Shown here: one piece after another, positions 29,478 through 38,444 of the stretch
Position numbering within the stretch: position 1 is the first letter of the stretch
Layout: each line of letters starts with the position of its first letter
Assembly: GCF_900116015.1 (NCBI RefSeq)
Contig: NZ_FOYH01000006.1
Span: 124,001 to 188,000 of the forward strand
Reading direction: 5' to 3'
DNA: 64,000 nucleotides
Source of the DNA: Enterobacter sp. kpr-6
GTDB lineage: Bacteria > Pseudomonadota > Gammaproteobacteria > Enterobacterales > Enterobacteriaceae
The notes under the pieces: generated by a model
Seen by the model: only the letters and a program-made list of their open reading frames with translations
Databases searched by the model: none
Told to the model about the DNA's origin: nothing
Position numbers and translations under genes: made by a program

Positions 29478-29697
29478 CGTGATTTAGATCACATTAATAT
29501 AGGGGACTATGCCTGTTTTAGAGTGACGCCGATCACAAATCATAAGTGTAAAAAAAGTACAAAGCGTAAAACAGCAGCGCTTCTGGGGCGTTAATGTGAT
29601 GTTAATCACATTTGCGATCCGCTACTTTGTTATTTATTTGTGATGAGCATCACAATATATTTTTGCCAGGACTTTTCTTAATGTGATCTATTACAAA
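29478..29697. promoter_or_regulatory. Cluster of CRP sites upstream of mtlA
   Basis: Four sites match TGTGA-N6-TCACA closely: 29478-29493 (CGTGA/TCACA), 29522-29537 (AGTGA/TCACA), 29595-29610 (TGTGA/TCACA, perfect) and 29639-29654 (TGTGA/TCACA, perfect). A fifth, weaker one starts at 29682 (TGTGA-TCTATT-ACAAA). E. coli mtlA is likewise known for an array of five CRP sites. The remainder of the 29333-29833 gap is AT-rich leader plus the terminator listed next. Confidence 0.8.
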
Positions 29698-29782
29698 TTG
29701 TGGTCCAGGTTAAAAAACGATCTGTAACTCAGTTACAGCATAGAGGAGGGGGATAAAACGGACCGCTCGCAGCATGCGGCCA

Positions 29783-29810
29783 CCCCGGTCGCTCACATTA
29801 ATGACCGGGG
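29783..29810 (-). terminator. Hairpin downstream of the GH43 gene
   Basis: CCCCGGTC (29783-29790) pairs with GACCGGGG (29803-29810) over a 12-base loop, with partial extension through TGCG and CGCA. No T run is evident on the minus strand. It isolates the xyloside operon from the mtlA control region. Confidence 0.5.
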
Positions 29811-29833
29811 GTCGCACGCATTATCTTCAGGAA

Positions 29834-31513
29834 TTAATCAAAGCGTGATTCACTTGCTTGCCAGCTATAAGTGTCATTTTCAGTTAATGAATCACCCAGC
29901 TCTTTATATTCGAAATGATAAAAATCTGCGCTGGCGGAGTAACCGGAGTAGTCCACTACCGCAAGACCAACAAACGCCCCGGTAAAGAATCCGCCATAAC
30001 TTTGCAGTACATAGTCGTCAGAAAGCACGGCGGCATCTAATTTGACCGGGATTTCAATAAAGGTTGTCCCGTCAAAACTGTATTCGTAGGTGTACGTTTC
30101 CTTGCGAACTTTCGTGCGGAACCAGACATATTCCGTCCCTTCCGGGATCTTAATGGCGTCATCTTTCAGATAAGACGTATATTTCCCGCGGTTATTTTCG
30201 CCTGTTTCGATCACCGGGCCATTAAGCTCATTCCAGGTGATGAAAATAAAGCTCCAGTGGCGGTCATTATAGTAATTCGTTAACCCGGCCATTTGTTGAT
30301 AAGTAAACGGATTAAATTTGATTTTAACCTGCGCATCAAAATAGAAGGCCTGCCAGCGTCGGGCAATAAGCGATAAGTCATGCGTATTTGCTAAAGAGCC
30401 TTGTCCAGTTAACGTCAGCTTTCCATCGCCTGTGGTCCCCATTTTTTCGGTGAACGGGACGCGAAGGGTGTTCCAGTTGAGATCGAGGGTCGGACTTTTA
30501 AAGTCATCGTACTGACTGTGATCTTTTGCGCTTTCGGTATAAATGGCGTCTTTTGGCCCTTCAACAAACGTTTTTCCGCCGTGGCCGCCGACAATGCGCG
30601 GCCAGCCCTCGTCATCCCAGTAAACTTTTTGGATAGACGTCTCTCTGCCAAGTGTTGACCAGCCACGCGGATCATAAGCAGATTCACCGGCCCGGTTCCA
30701 CGGACGAGCACACAGCGAGGCGTAATACCATTCACCCTGGGGGGTTGAAACCAAACTGCCATGCCCCTGTTTTTGAATATAGCTGTCCAGGGTATCCACG
30801 TTGGTTAAGAAAACGTCCCCAGGCTGTGTCTCAAAACTGTTGGCGTCGAGCGTTTTTGAACGCGCAACAACTTCCTGGTGGGTAAATACGGTGCCCCCCT
30901 GAGCGGCGAAAAGATAATAATATCCGTTGAGTTTATAGAGATGTGGCCCCTCAACCAGTGCCACGGCAGTGCCCCGATAAATAGTGCGTGCAGTTTCCGG
31001 TCTTAATTTCAGTGACTTTGTATCAAGTTCCGTTAACGTGATGCCATTAAAGGGGTGACGATATTCCCGGTGATCCCAGGTCTGTTGTACCAAATATTTA
31101 CGGCCATCTTCGTCATGGAACAGCGAAGCATCAAAACCAACGCCATTGAGTTTAATGGGATCTGTCCAGGGGCCACGAATATCGGTGGCGGTGGTCAGAT
31201 AATTGGTCATATCTTTGAAAGCACCTTCGGTAATTTTCACATCCGTATAAACTAACCAGAATTTTCCGTCGGCATAAGAGAGTGCGGGAGCCCAAATTCC
31301 CCCCGAGGAAGGATTCCCTTTCATCTCTAAAAGCGTGGTCGTTGACAATGGGCTTGGGAGTAGATTCCAGTGCTGCAGATCTTTTGACTCATGTAAACGA
31401 ACGCCAGGAAACCACTCAAAGGTAGAATTTGCGATATAGTAGGTGCCTTCCACACGAATAATACTTGGGTCGGCATTAAATCCAGGCAGTACAGGGTTTT
31501 GAATAAGTGACAT
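29834..31513 (-). CDS. xynB: GH43 beta-xylosidase
   Basis: A 559-residue GH43 enzyme with no signal peptide, so cytoplasmic. The five-bladed propeller carries the three acidic residues of the family: D15 (PGFNADPSIIR), D128 (NGVGFDASLF) and E188 (VALVEGPHLYKL). A beta-sandwich domain follows from about residue 330 (DDFKSPTLDLNWNTLRVPF). It should release xylose from short xylo-oligosaccharides; some family members also act on arabinosides. It is 52 bases downstream of a GPH transporter, the same pairing as E. coli yagG-yagH. Freed xylose would feed XylA and XylB encoded 28 kb away. Confidence 0.93.
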   Translation of the reverse strand: MSLIQNPVLPGFNADPSIIRVEGTYYIANSTFEWFPGVRLHESKDLQHWNLLPSPLSTTTLLEMKGNPSSGGIWAPALSYADGKFWLVYTDVKITEGAFKDMTNYLTTATDIRGPWTDPIKLNGVGFDASLFHDEDGRKYLVQQTWDHREYRHPFNGITLTELDTKSLKLRPETARTIYRGTAVALVEGPHLYKLNGYYYLFAAQGGTVFTHQEVVARSKTLDANSFETQPGDVFLTNVDTLDSYIQKQGHGSLVSTPQGEWYYASLCARPWNRAGESAYDPRGWSTLGRETSIQKVYWDDEGWPRIVGGHGGKTFVEGPKDAIYTESAKDHSQYDDFKSPTLDLNWNTLRVPFTEKMGTTGDGKLTLTGQGSLANTHDLSLIARRWQAFYFDAQVKIKFNPFTYQQMAGLTNYYNDRHWSFIFITWNELNGPVIETGENNRGKYTSYLKDDAIKIPEGTEYVWFRTKVRKETYTYEYSFDGTTFIEIPVKLDAAVLSDDYVLQSYGGFFTGAFVGLAVVDYSGYSASADFYHFEYKELGDSLTENDTYSWQASESRFD

Positions 31514-31565
31514 ATCTTTTTACCTTTTTAAAATCTGTTGTTTTTATTTATTAGGGATTTTTAAA

Positions 31566-33020
31566 CTATATGCGAATCTCATCAAGACGACGGTTAATAT
31601 CCGTAACGTTTTCATCTGAGATTGGATAGAGTTGAATGGCGATCATCGACACCACGGCTAACATGATTGGGATCCAAATCGCTGTCATATTTATTCCCGC
31701 GATCGCATTGGCATGTTGATGAACATCTGTTTCGCTAAAGCCATAAACGGCCAGCAACCAAAGTGGAACAGCGCCGCCAATAGTAAAACCAATCTTGAAA
31801 AATATCCCCATAATGGCATTGATGATTGCCGCATTGCGCTTGCCGGATTTTAATTCGCCATAAGCAATGACTTCAGGCACCAGAGCCCACATGAAGCCGG
31901 TAGCCGACGTTAAGCCCCATTGCTTAATGAATGTGGCGATGTAAGCAAGCCACAGCGCATCATGCATTCCATCGAGTGACCAAACGTAAGTCAACAATTC
32001 GCCTGCGATAAACATCCCCAAAAAGAGATGGAAGAACCCTTTTTTACCAAATTTTTTCTTGAGTCGTGGCCAAAAAACGGGGAATAAAATACCCGGAATT
32101 GAGGCGACGAGGCCCACCGCGCCCATCCATTCTGAATGGCCGACCACAAACTGATTGAAGAAGCCATTAACCGTGTTCATAAAGAACATAAAGGTAAAGG
32201 TCAGCATGAAGAAAAGACCGAGAATAACAAGCGGTCGATTGTTTTTGAGTTCAAGGAATAAATCTGTCGCTTTTACATTAGCCGTTTGTTCTTCTGTCGC
32301 GACAACACGTTCTTTGGTTAATTTATAGCAGAGTAAAAGCGCAATAACGCCAATGATCATATAAACCGAATAGACACCAAACCAGGCGTTGCCGGCAGAG
32401 GGATCGGTATAGTTACCCAGATTAAGTTTCAGGCCAAAAAAACCTGTGTCCTTGAGGCTGCGATCTTTGGGGGCGGCCATTTGTACAAACATGGGGAACA
32501 GGGTATAGACAAGAAGGTTGGCGCTGTTGGCCAGCATCATGCGCGTACTGGTCAGTTTATCAATTGATTCCGGATCTCTGGTCAAAGAAGCATTGAGAGA
32601 ACCATAAGGAATATTCACCACGGAATAAATTAAATCGAGGGCCAAATAAATAATAAATGCGAAAGGGACAGAACCTCTGACGCCAGGAATAGGGGCAAAA
32701 AGTAAAGCGGCAAGAATAACGAGCGGGATACCGGCTCTTAACAACCATGGGCGATATTTCCCGGCTGCTGACGTCCTTTTGTCAACATAGGTGCCGACCA
32801 TCGGGTCCCAAAAAACATTAATGATGCGAACAAAAAGAAAAATAAACCCTGCGGTTGCTGTGCTGATGGTATTTACAGTCAACATGTGAAGAGCAAGAAA
32901 ACCTCCTATGGTACCGAAAACAAGGTTCTGAGCGAAATCACCCATTCCATAACCAATACGTTCCCCGCGCGTTAATTTATGATATTCATCGTGCGAGCGC
33001 TGTATTATGTTTCTACTCAT
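31566..33020 (-). CDS. GPH-family xyloside:cation symporter
   Basis: A 484-residue, 12-segment membrane protein of the glycoside-pentoside-hexuronide:cation symporter family (MelB, XynT, YagG). Signature stretches are ERIGYGMGDFAQNLVFG, WDPMVGTYVDKRTSAAGKYR and VVNIPYGSLNASLTRD. The frame opens at 33068, but ATG 33020 has GGAG upstream and begins just before the family start. It precedes the GH43 xylosidase in one unit, so its substrate is probably a xyloside or xylobiose, inferred from the partner enzyme. Probable first gene of the operon, with a 442-base regulatory gap upstream. Confidence 0.88.
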   Translation of the reverse strand: MSRNIIQRSHDEYHKLTRGERIGYGMGDFAQNLVFGTIGGFLALHMLTVNTISTATAGFIFLFVRIINVFWDPMVGTYVDKRTSAAGKYRPWLLRAGIPLVILAALLFAPIPGVRGSVPFAFIIYLALDLIYSVVNIPYGSLNASLTRDPESIDKLTSTRMMLANSANLLVYTLFPMFVQMAAPKDRSLKDTGFFGLKLNLGNYTDPSAGNAWFGVYSVYMIIGVIALLLCYKLTKERVVATEEQTANVKATDLFLELKNNRPLVILGLFFMLTFTFMFFMNTVNGFFNQFVVGHSEWMGAVGLVASIPGILFPVFWPRLKKKFGKKGFFHLFLGMFIAGELLTYVWSLDGMHDALWLAYIATFIKQWGLTSATGFMWALVPEVIAYGELKSGKRNAAIINAIMGIFFKIGFTIGGAVPLWLLAVYGFSETDVHQHANAIAGINMTAIWIPIMLAVVSMIAIQLYPISDENVTDINRRLDEIRI

Positions 33021-33107
33021 TTTAATCACATCTCCTGCATCTTTTGTGAATAGGAAATACTTTCTCACACAGAACCCCGCGTAGCGTCTATTATGTTTTT
33101 ACATTAA

Positions 33108-33128
33108 TTAATTATGTTTTCTTATTTC
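33108..33128 (-). promoter_or_regulatory. Possible leftward XylR-like element before the xyloside transporter
   Basis: On the minus strand GAAATAA (33128-33122) is followed after five bases by CATAATTAA (33116-33108). These are the two blocks of the xylA element (GAAATAAC, then GTAATTGAG) with a short insertion. It lies about 90-110 bases upstream of the transporter start in the correct orientation. AT-richness makes a chance match possible. Confidence 0.25.
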
Positions 33129-33256
33129 TGTGACCACGGGGGCAAAGGTCTCTCAGAGGTTATCTGGCGGGGCTTTTCCGTACAGCCTTACAATAAGTAA
33201 GTGCTCTGCACCGCATTCATTACGATAAATTTCTGTGCGTATTTTTCGACAGGATT

Positions 33257-33306
33257 CACGTTTGCGTATTTTCTTAATCACAGTGTGAAATAACGTAATT
33301 GAGTAA
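33257..33306 (+). promoter_or_regulatory. XylR operator/promoter copy, near-duplicate of the xylA control element
   Basis: Ungapped alignment with 59496-59545 upstream of xylA gives 43 identical bases of 50, including an unbroken 23-base block (33281-33303 against 59520-59542) that covers GTGTGAAATAAC and GTAATTGAG. In E. coli this block is in the XylR activation site of xylA. Here it sits between the xyloside transporter (leftward) and yibF (rightward), pointing right. The rest of the 33021-33462 gap is AT-rich and has no gene I can support. Confidence 0.75.
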
Positions 33307-33462
33307 CCTGCCGGGAAAATAGAAGATGAGGCCGCAAAGGTGTAAGGGCTCCTGAAGCCGTCCGGCCTGGGCGCTGAGTTCTCATATTTATGAAAACCCC
33401 ACCTGCCTTTTGCTTTTCCGTGGGCCATAATCTTCTTTTACCGGCGATAAAAGGACACGGCC

Positions 33463-34071
33463 ATGAAACTGATCGGCAGTTATACCAGCCCCTTCGTGCG
33501 TAAGATCTCTGTCATCCTGCTGGAGAAAGGGATCACTTTTGAGTTTGTTAACGAGCTGCCGTACAACGCGGAAAATGGCGTGTCGCAGTACAACCCGCTG
33601 GGCAAAGTACCTGCGCTGGTCACTGATGACGGTGAAGTGTGGTACGACTCGCCGCTGATCGCGGAATATCTGGAATTACTGGATATCGCCCCGGAGATGC
33701 TGCCGCGCGAACCGCAGGCGTCATTAAAGATGCGCCAGATTGAGGCGCTGGCCGATGGCATTATGGATGCGGCGCTGGTGTCGGTACGCGAGCAGGCGCG
33801 CCCGGTAGCCCAGCAATCTGAAACCGAACTGCTGCGCCAGCGGGAAAAGATTAGCCGGGGGCTGGATGCGCTCGAAGGCTACGTTACCGACGGCACCTTG
33901 CAGGCCGAACCTCTGAATGTGGCGAACATCGCCGTGGCCTGCGCAATTGGCTACATCAATTTCCGCCGCGTTTCGCCGGGCTGGTGCGTTGACCGCCCCG
34001 GCCTGATTAAACTTGTCGAAACCCTCTTCCAGCGCGAAAGTTTCGCCCGCACCGAACCGCCCAAGGCTTGA
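33463..34071 (+). CDS. yibF: Glutathione S-transferase YibF
   Basis: A 202-residue GST-fold protein. The thioredoxin-like N-terminal domain reads [20 protein letters not shown], with SPFVRK at the glutathione site and the cis-proline in [20 protein letters not shown]. The all-helical C-terminal domain follows from about residue 85. E. coli YibF binds glutathione but its physiological substrate is unknown. AAAGGACACGGCC precedes the ATG. It lies just before selA as in E. coli, and downstream of a rightward copy of the xylA control element. Confidence 0.94.
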   Translation: MKLIGSYTSPFVRKISVILLEKGITFEFVNELPYNAENGVSQYNPLGKVPALVTDDGEVWYDSPLIAEYLELLDIAPEMLPREPQASLKMRQIEALADGIMDAALVSVREQARPVAQQSETELLRQREKISRGLDALEGYVTDGTLQAEPLNVANIAVACAIGYINFRRVSPGWCVDRPGLIKLVETLFQRESFARTEPPKA

Positions 34072-34163
34072 CGCGCGTTATGACAGCCTGAGCCAACTCG
34101 CTGTACAATCCCCTCACGTCGAACCCTTCCCCGGCGGAGGGGAAACCACCGCAAGGCTTTTTC

Positions 34164-35552
34164 ATGATCCCTGAAACCCGTTCGCTTTTCAGCCAGATAC
34201 CTGCCACCGATCGCCTGTTGCGCGATGCCGCATTCGCCCCATTACTGGCCGATTTTGGTCACAGCCGTGTCGTTGATACCCTGCGCCAGTTGCAGGCCGA
34301 TGCCCGCGCCGCCATTCATACTCATCAGGCTTTACCCGCCTGGTGTGACGACTGGGCGCAGGCTGTGCGTCAGCATCTCGATGACGCCACGCGCAGCGCC
34401 ATTCGCCCGGTGATTAACCTGACCGGCACGGTGCTGCACACCAATCTGGGGCGGGCAATCCAGGCGGAAGCGGCGATTGAGGCGGTGACACAGGCGATGC
34501 GTTCGCCGGTGTCGCTGGAGTATGATCTGGACGGGGCCGGGCGCGGTCATCGTGACAGCGGGCTGGCGCAACTGCTGTGTCGCCTCACCGGGGCCGAAGA
34601 TGCCTGTATCGTGAATAATAACGCGGCGGCGGTGCTGCTGATGCTGGCGGCAACGGCCAGCGGTCAGGAAGTGGTCGTCTCGCGCGGTGAACTGGTGGAA
34701 ATCGGCGGTGCGTTTCGCATTCCCGACGTGATGCGCCAGGCGGGTTGTACCCTGCATGAGGTCGGCACCACCAACCGCACGCACGCCAAAGATTACCGTG
34801 CGGCGGTCAATGACAACACCGCCCTGCTGATGAAAGTCCACACCAGCAATTATCATATTGAAGGCTTTACCAAAGCAGTGGATGAAGCGGAACTGGTGGC
34901 CCTGGGCGACGAGCTGGGCGTGCCGGTTATCGCGGATCTGGGCAGCGGATCGCTTATCGATTTAACCGCCTGGGGCCTGCCCGCTGAGCCGATGCCGCAG
35001 GCGCTGATTGCGGCGGGCGTGAGCCTCGTCAGCTTCTCCGGCGATAAACTACTCGGCGGCCCGCAGGCCGGGATTATCGTCGGCAAAAAGGCGCTGATCG
35101 CCCGCCTGCAACAGCACCCGCTCAAGCGCGCGCTGCGCGCCGATAAAATGACCCTCGCCGCACTGGAAGCCACGCTCCAGCTTTATCTGCACCCGGAAAA
35201 ACTGACGCAAACGCTGCCAACGCTGCGCCTGCTGAGTCGCCCGCAGGCGGAAATCCGCGCTCAGGCGCAGGCATTGCTGCCTGCCATCGCGCCACATTTC
35301 CCTGACTTTATTGTGCAGGTTGAAGACTGTCTGTCACAGATCGGCAGCGGCTCGCTGCCGGTCGACCGGCTGCCGGGCGCGGCACTGACCTTTACCCCAC
35401 GCGATGGACGCGGCAGCCAGACGCAGGCGCTGGCTGCGTCATTACGCGCGCGTCCGCAACCGGTGATCGGGCGCATCACCGATGGCCGCCTGTGGCTGGA
35501 TCTGCGCTGCCTTGAGGATGAAACCCGTTTTCTGGAGATGCTACTGAAATGA
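34164..35552 (+). CDS. selA: L-seryl-tRNA(Sec) selenium transferase SelA
   Basis: A 462-residue PLP enzyme, one residue shorter than E. coli SelA. It converts Ser-tRNASec to Sec-tRNASec with selenophosphate. [20 protein letters not shown] near residue 90, [11 protein letters not shown] and the PLP lysine in [20 protein letters not shown] are diagnostic. The stop overlaps the selB start by four bases (ATGA), as expected for selAB. No selenoprotein gene lies in the window. Confidence 0.98.
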   Translation: MIPETRSLFSQIPATDRLLRDAAFAPLLADFGHSRVVDTLRQLQADARAAIHTHQALPAWCDDWAQAVRQHLDDATRSAIRPVINLTGTVLHTNLGRAIQAEAAIEAVTQAMRSPVSLEYDLDGAGRGHRDSGLAQLLCRLTGAEDACIVNNNAAAVLLMLAATASGQEVVVSRGELVEIGGAFRIPDVMRQAGCTLHEVGTTNRTHAKDYRAAVNDNTALLMKVHTSNYHIEGFTKAVDEAELVALGDELGVPVIADLGSGSLIDLTAWGLPAEPMPQALIAAGVSLVSFSGDKLLGGPQAGIIVGKKALIARLQQHPLKRALRADKMTLAALEATLQLYLHPEKLTQTLPTLRLLSRPQAEIRAQAQALLPAIAPHFPDFIVQVEDCLSQIGSGSLPVDRLPGAALTFTPRDGRGSQTQALAASLRARPQPVIGRITDGRLWLDLRCLEDETRFLEMLLK

Positions 35553-37396
35553 TTATCGCCACCGCCGGACATGTCGATCACGGCAAAACCACGCTGCTTG
35601 AAGCGATCACGGGCGTTAACGCCGACCGTCTGCCGGAAGAGAAAAAGCGCGGCATGACCATCGATCTGGGCTACGCCTACTGGCCCCAGCCGGACGGTCG
35701 CATACCCGGATTTATCGACGTTCCCGGCCATGAAAAATTTCTCGCCAATATGCTGGCGGGCATTGGCGGCATCGATCATGCCCTGCTGGTGGTGGCCTGT
35801 GATGACGGCGTGATGCCGCAGACCCGCGAGCATCTCGCGATTTTACAGCTCACCGGCAAGCCTTCCCTGACCGTGGCGCTGACACGAGCCGACCGGGTAG
35901 ATGAGGCTCGTATCAATCAGGTGCGCGGAGAGGTGAACGCTACGCTCACGGAATTTGGCTTTACCGGTGCGGCGATTTTTATCACCGCCGCTCCTGAGCA
36001 GCGCGGCATTGATGAGTTGCGCGAGCACCTGCTGAATCTGCCTGAACGGGCGCAGGAAGCGCAGCACCGTTTTCGTCTTGCTATCGACCGCGCCTTCAGC
36101 GTGAAAGGGGCCGGGCTGGTGGTGACCGGCACGGCGCTGTCCGGCGATGTCCGCGTGGGCGACACGCTGTGGCTGACCGGGGTGAACAAACCGGTACGCG
36201 TGCGCGGCCTGCATGCGCAAAATCAGCCGACCGATCGTGCCCACGGCGGTCAGCGTATCGCGCTGAATATTGTCGGTGATGCACAAAAAGAGGAACTGCA
36301 TCGCGGCGACTGGCTGCTTTCGGAAAGACCGACCGAACCGGCCACGCGGGTGATTGTGGCGCTCGACACCCACGCGCCGCTTTCCCAGTGGCAGCCGCTG
36401 CACCTTCACCACGCCGCCAGCCATATCACCGGGCGCGTCTCGCTGCTGACCGATACGCTGGCCGAACTGGTGCTCGACAGCCCGCTGTGGCTGGCGGATA
36501 ACGATCGCCTGGTGCTGCGTGACATATCCGCCCGCACGACGCTCGCGGGTGCGCGGGTGGTGGCGCTTAACCCACCCCGTCGCGGCAAGCGCCGCGAAGA
36601 GTATCTGAACTGGCTGAACGCGCTGTCCGCCGCAGAAAATGACGCTCAGGCGCTGGAGGTGCATCTGTCGCGCGGGGCGGTGTCGCAGGCAACCTTTGGC
36701 TGGGCGCGCCAGCTTAACCGCGCTGGTCTTGAAACGTTAACCCAGGCGGCGGCACCCGTTCAGGCGGGGGAAAATGTACTGAGCGCAGCCATGGCCGCGC
36801 GCTGGCAGCGCAAACTGCTGGACACGCTCGCGCTCTATCATGAGCAGCATAAAGATGAGCCAGGTCCGGGGCGGGAGCGTCTGCGGCGCATGGCGCTGCC
36901 GATGGAAGATGACGCGCTGGTGTTGACGCTGATTGAACGGATGCGCGAGAGCGGCACCATCCATAGCCATCACGGGTGGCTGCATCTGCCGGATCATAAA
37001 GCCGGATTTACCGCTGAGCAGGCTGAACTATGGGAAAAAACATTCCCGCTGTTTGGCGAGGAGCCGTGGTGGGTGCGCGATCTGGCGCGGGAAACGGGCA
37101 GCGATGAACAGACAATGCGCGCCCTGACGCGCCAGGCGGCGCAGCAGGGGCTGATTACGGCGATCGTAAAAGATCGCTACTACCGCAACGATCGGATCGT
37201 GGCCTTTGCCAGTCTGATCCGCGAGCTGGATCAGGTGCAGGGCTCCACCAGTGCGGCAGATTTCCGCGACAAGCTGAACGTCGGTCGCAAACTGGCTATC
37301 CAGATCCTCGAGTATTTTGACCGCATCGGCTTCACCCGCCGCCGGGGTAACGATCACCTGCTGCGGGACGCACTGCTGTTCCCGCCCGCCGGTTAA
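35549..37396 (+). CDS. selB: Selenocysteine-specific elongation factor SelB
   Basis: A 615-residue translational GTPase that brings Sec-tRNASec to UGA codons carrying a SECIS hairpin. G1 is [18 protein letters not shown], and G2/G3 are [12 protein letters not shown] and [16 protein letters not shown]. Domains II and III follow, then four winged helices from about residue 380 that read the SECIS element (ending [20 protein letters not shown]). It overlaps selA by four bases, and its 3' end overlaps the convergent ROK gene by four. Confidence 0.98.
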   Translation: MIIATAGHVDHGKTTLLEAITGVNADRLPEEKKRGMTIDLGYAYWPQPDGRIPGFIDVPGHEKFLANMLAGIGGIDHALLVVACDDGVMPQTREHLAILQLTGKPSLTVALTRADRVDEARINQVRGEVNATLTEFGFTGAAIFITAAPEQRGIDELREHLLNLPERAQEAQHRFRLAIDRAFSVKGAGLVVTGTALSGDVRVGDTLWLTGVNKPVRVRGLHAQNQPTDRAHGGQRIALNIVGDAQKEELHRGDWLLSERPTEPATRVIVALDTHAPLSQWQPLHLHHAASHITGRVSLLTDTLAELVLDSPLWLADNDRLVLRDISARTTLAGARVVALNPPRRGKRREEYLNWLNALSAAENDAQALEVHLSRGAVSQATFGWARQLNRAGLETLTQAAAPVQAGENVLSAAMAARWQRKLLDTLALYHEQHKDEPGPGRERLRRMALPMEDDALVLTLIERMRESGTIHSHHGWLHLPDHKAGFTAEQAELWEKTFPLFGEEPWWVRDLARETGSDEQTMRALTRQAAQQGLITAIVKDRYYRNDRIVAFASLIRELDQVQGSTSAADFRDKLNVGRKLAIQILEYFDRIGFTRRRGNDHLLRDALLFPPAG

Positions 37397-38280
37397 CCCG
37401 TCTTCTCTTCGGCGTGCTGTTTTGCCAGCCACACCGCGCCCAGTCTGCCCGCCTGGTTACCCAGCTTGCAGGGCAGAATGGGCACTTTTAGCGCGTCCCA
37501 CATTTCAAAAGTTTCCAGATGACGGTCGAGCAGTTGATACACCTTTTCCTGCTCGCTTAAGCCCCCGCCAATCAGCACCACCTGCGGGTCATACATAGAA
37601 ATCACGCTGTAGATCCCGCGCGAAAGGAACAGCGCCCACTGATTCACCGCTTCGCGCAGGTGCACGTCGCTGTCCATGCGCTCGAAAATTTCTTTGCCGT
37701 GCGGCATCTCATCAACCGACAGCGCCAGCGCCCGGCGGCAGGCGTCCATCAGCCCGCTGGCGGAGGCGACCTCATGCATACACTCGCCGTTATTCCCCAC
37801 CGGCATTACGCCAAACTCCCCGGCGCGAAAATGCACGCCCCGGTAAAGGCCACCGTTAAAAATAATGCCGCCACCAATGCCGGTGCCGACGGTAATACAG
37901 ACAAAATTTTCATACTCCTGCCCGGCACCACGCCAGCGCTCGCCGAGGGCAGCACTGTTGGCGTCGTTTTCAATAACCAGTGGCAGGTCGGAGAGGTCGG
38001 CAAACAGCGCTTTCAGATCCATGCCGTCCATATAATCCAGCGCCCCGGCTTTGCTGGCGATGCCGGTATTGATATTGATATAGCCCGGAAAACTCACGCC
38101 GATAGCGGCAATCTCATGCTCGCTCTGGTACTTCCCGACCACCTCTTTCCATTTCTGTTTAAAGGTCTCAACGTCTTCCGGCGTGTCATATTCATCCGAA
38201 ACCAGCTCTTCGCCGTTCTCATCGATCACGCCGTGTTTGATGTGGGTTCCTCCCACATCGAAGCCAATAAAATACTGCAT
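37393..38280 (-). CDS. ROK-family sugar kinase or regulator-like protein
   Basis: A 295-residue ROK protein. The phosphate-binding loop is FIGFDVGGTHIKHGVIDENG, then AAIGVSFPGYININTG, the catalytic aspartate region VIENDANSAALGERW and the adenosine motif CITVGTGIGGGIIFNG. No helix-turn-helix precedes it, so a kinase is more likely than a NagC/Mlc-type repressor. The ROK zinc motif CxCGxxGCxE is replaced by a segment reading GNNGECMHE, with only one of three cysteines left. Substrate unknown; other zinc-poor ROKs include beta-glucoside kinases. It stands alone, converges on selB and diverges from aldB. Confidence 0.85.
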   Translation of the reverse strand: MQYFIGFDVGGTHIKHGVIDENGEELVSDEYDTPEDVETFKQKWKEVVGKYQSEHEIAAIGVSFPGYININTGIASKAGALDYMDGMDLKALFADLSDLPLVIENDANSAALGERWRGAGQEYENFVCITVGTGIGGGIIFNGGLYRGVHFRAGEFGVMPVGNNGECMHEVASASGLMDACRRALALSVDEMPHGKEIFERMDSDVHLREAVNQWALFLSRGIYSVISMYDPQVVLIGGGLSEQEKVYQLLDRHLETFEMWDALKVPILPCKLGNQAGRLGAVWLAKQHAEEKTG

Positions 38281-38355
38281 AGGATGGTTTCCTTGTATGA
38301 CCGCCTGGCTTAAGTATGGCTCAGCCCAGCGGGGAAAACGTAAAGTAAGGTAATA

Positions 38356-38418
38356 CGTGAACGGCGTCGTAAAGCGGTGAACGTGTGAGCATATATTGAC
38401 CAGTAGCGTCTACGCTTA
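38356..38418 (+). promoter_or_regulatory. aldB promoter: sigma-S type -10 with upstream CRP-like site
   Basis: TCTACGCTTA at 38409-38418 matches the extended -10 favoured by RpoS (KCTAYRCTTAA). A start near 38423 would place the CRP-like sequence CGTGA-N6-TCGTA (38356-38371) at about -59.5, the spacing reported for E. coli aldB, which is sigma-S dependent and CRP activated. The CRP half on the right is weak. Confidence 0.6.
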
Positions 38419-38444
38419 CAGGAGATCCCTGCCAGGAGACGGCC

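Noticed and set aside
33153-33428. A 91-codon leftward frame upstream of the xyloside transporter
   Set aside because: It runs through the XylR-type element and shows no protein features.
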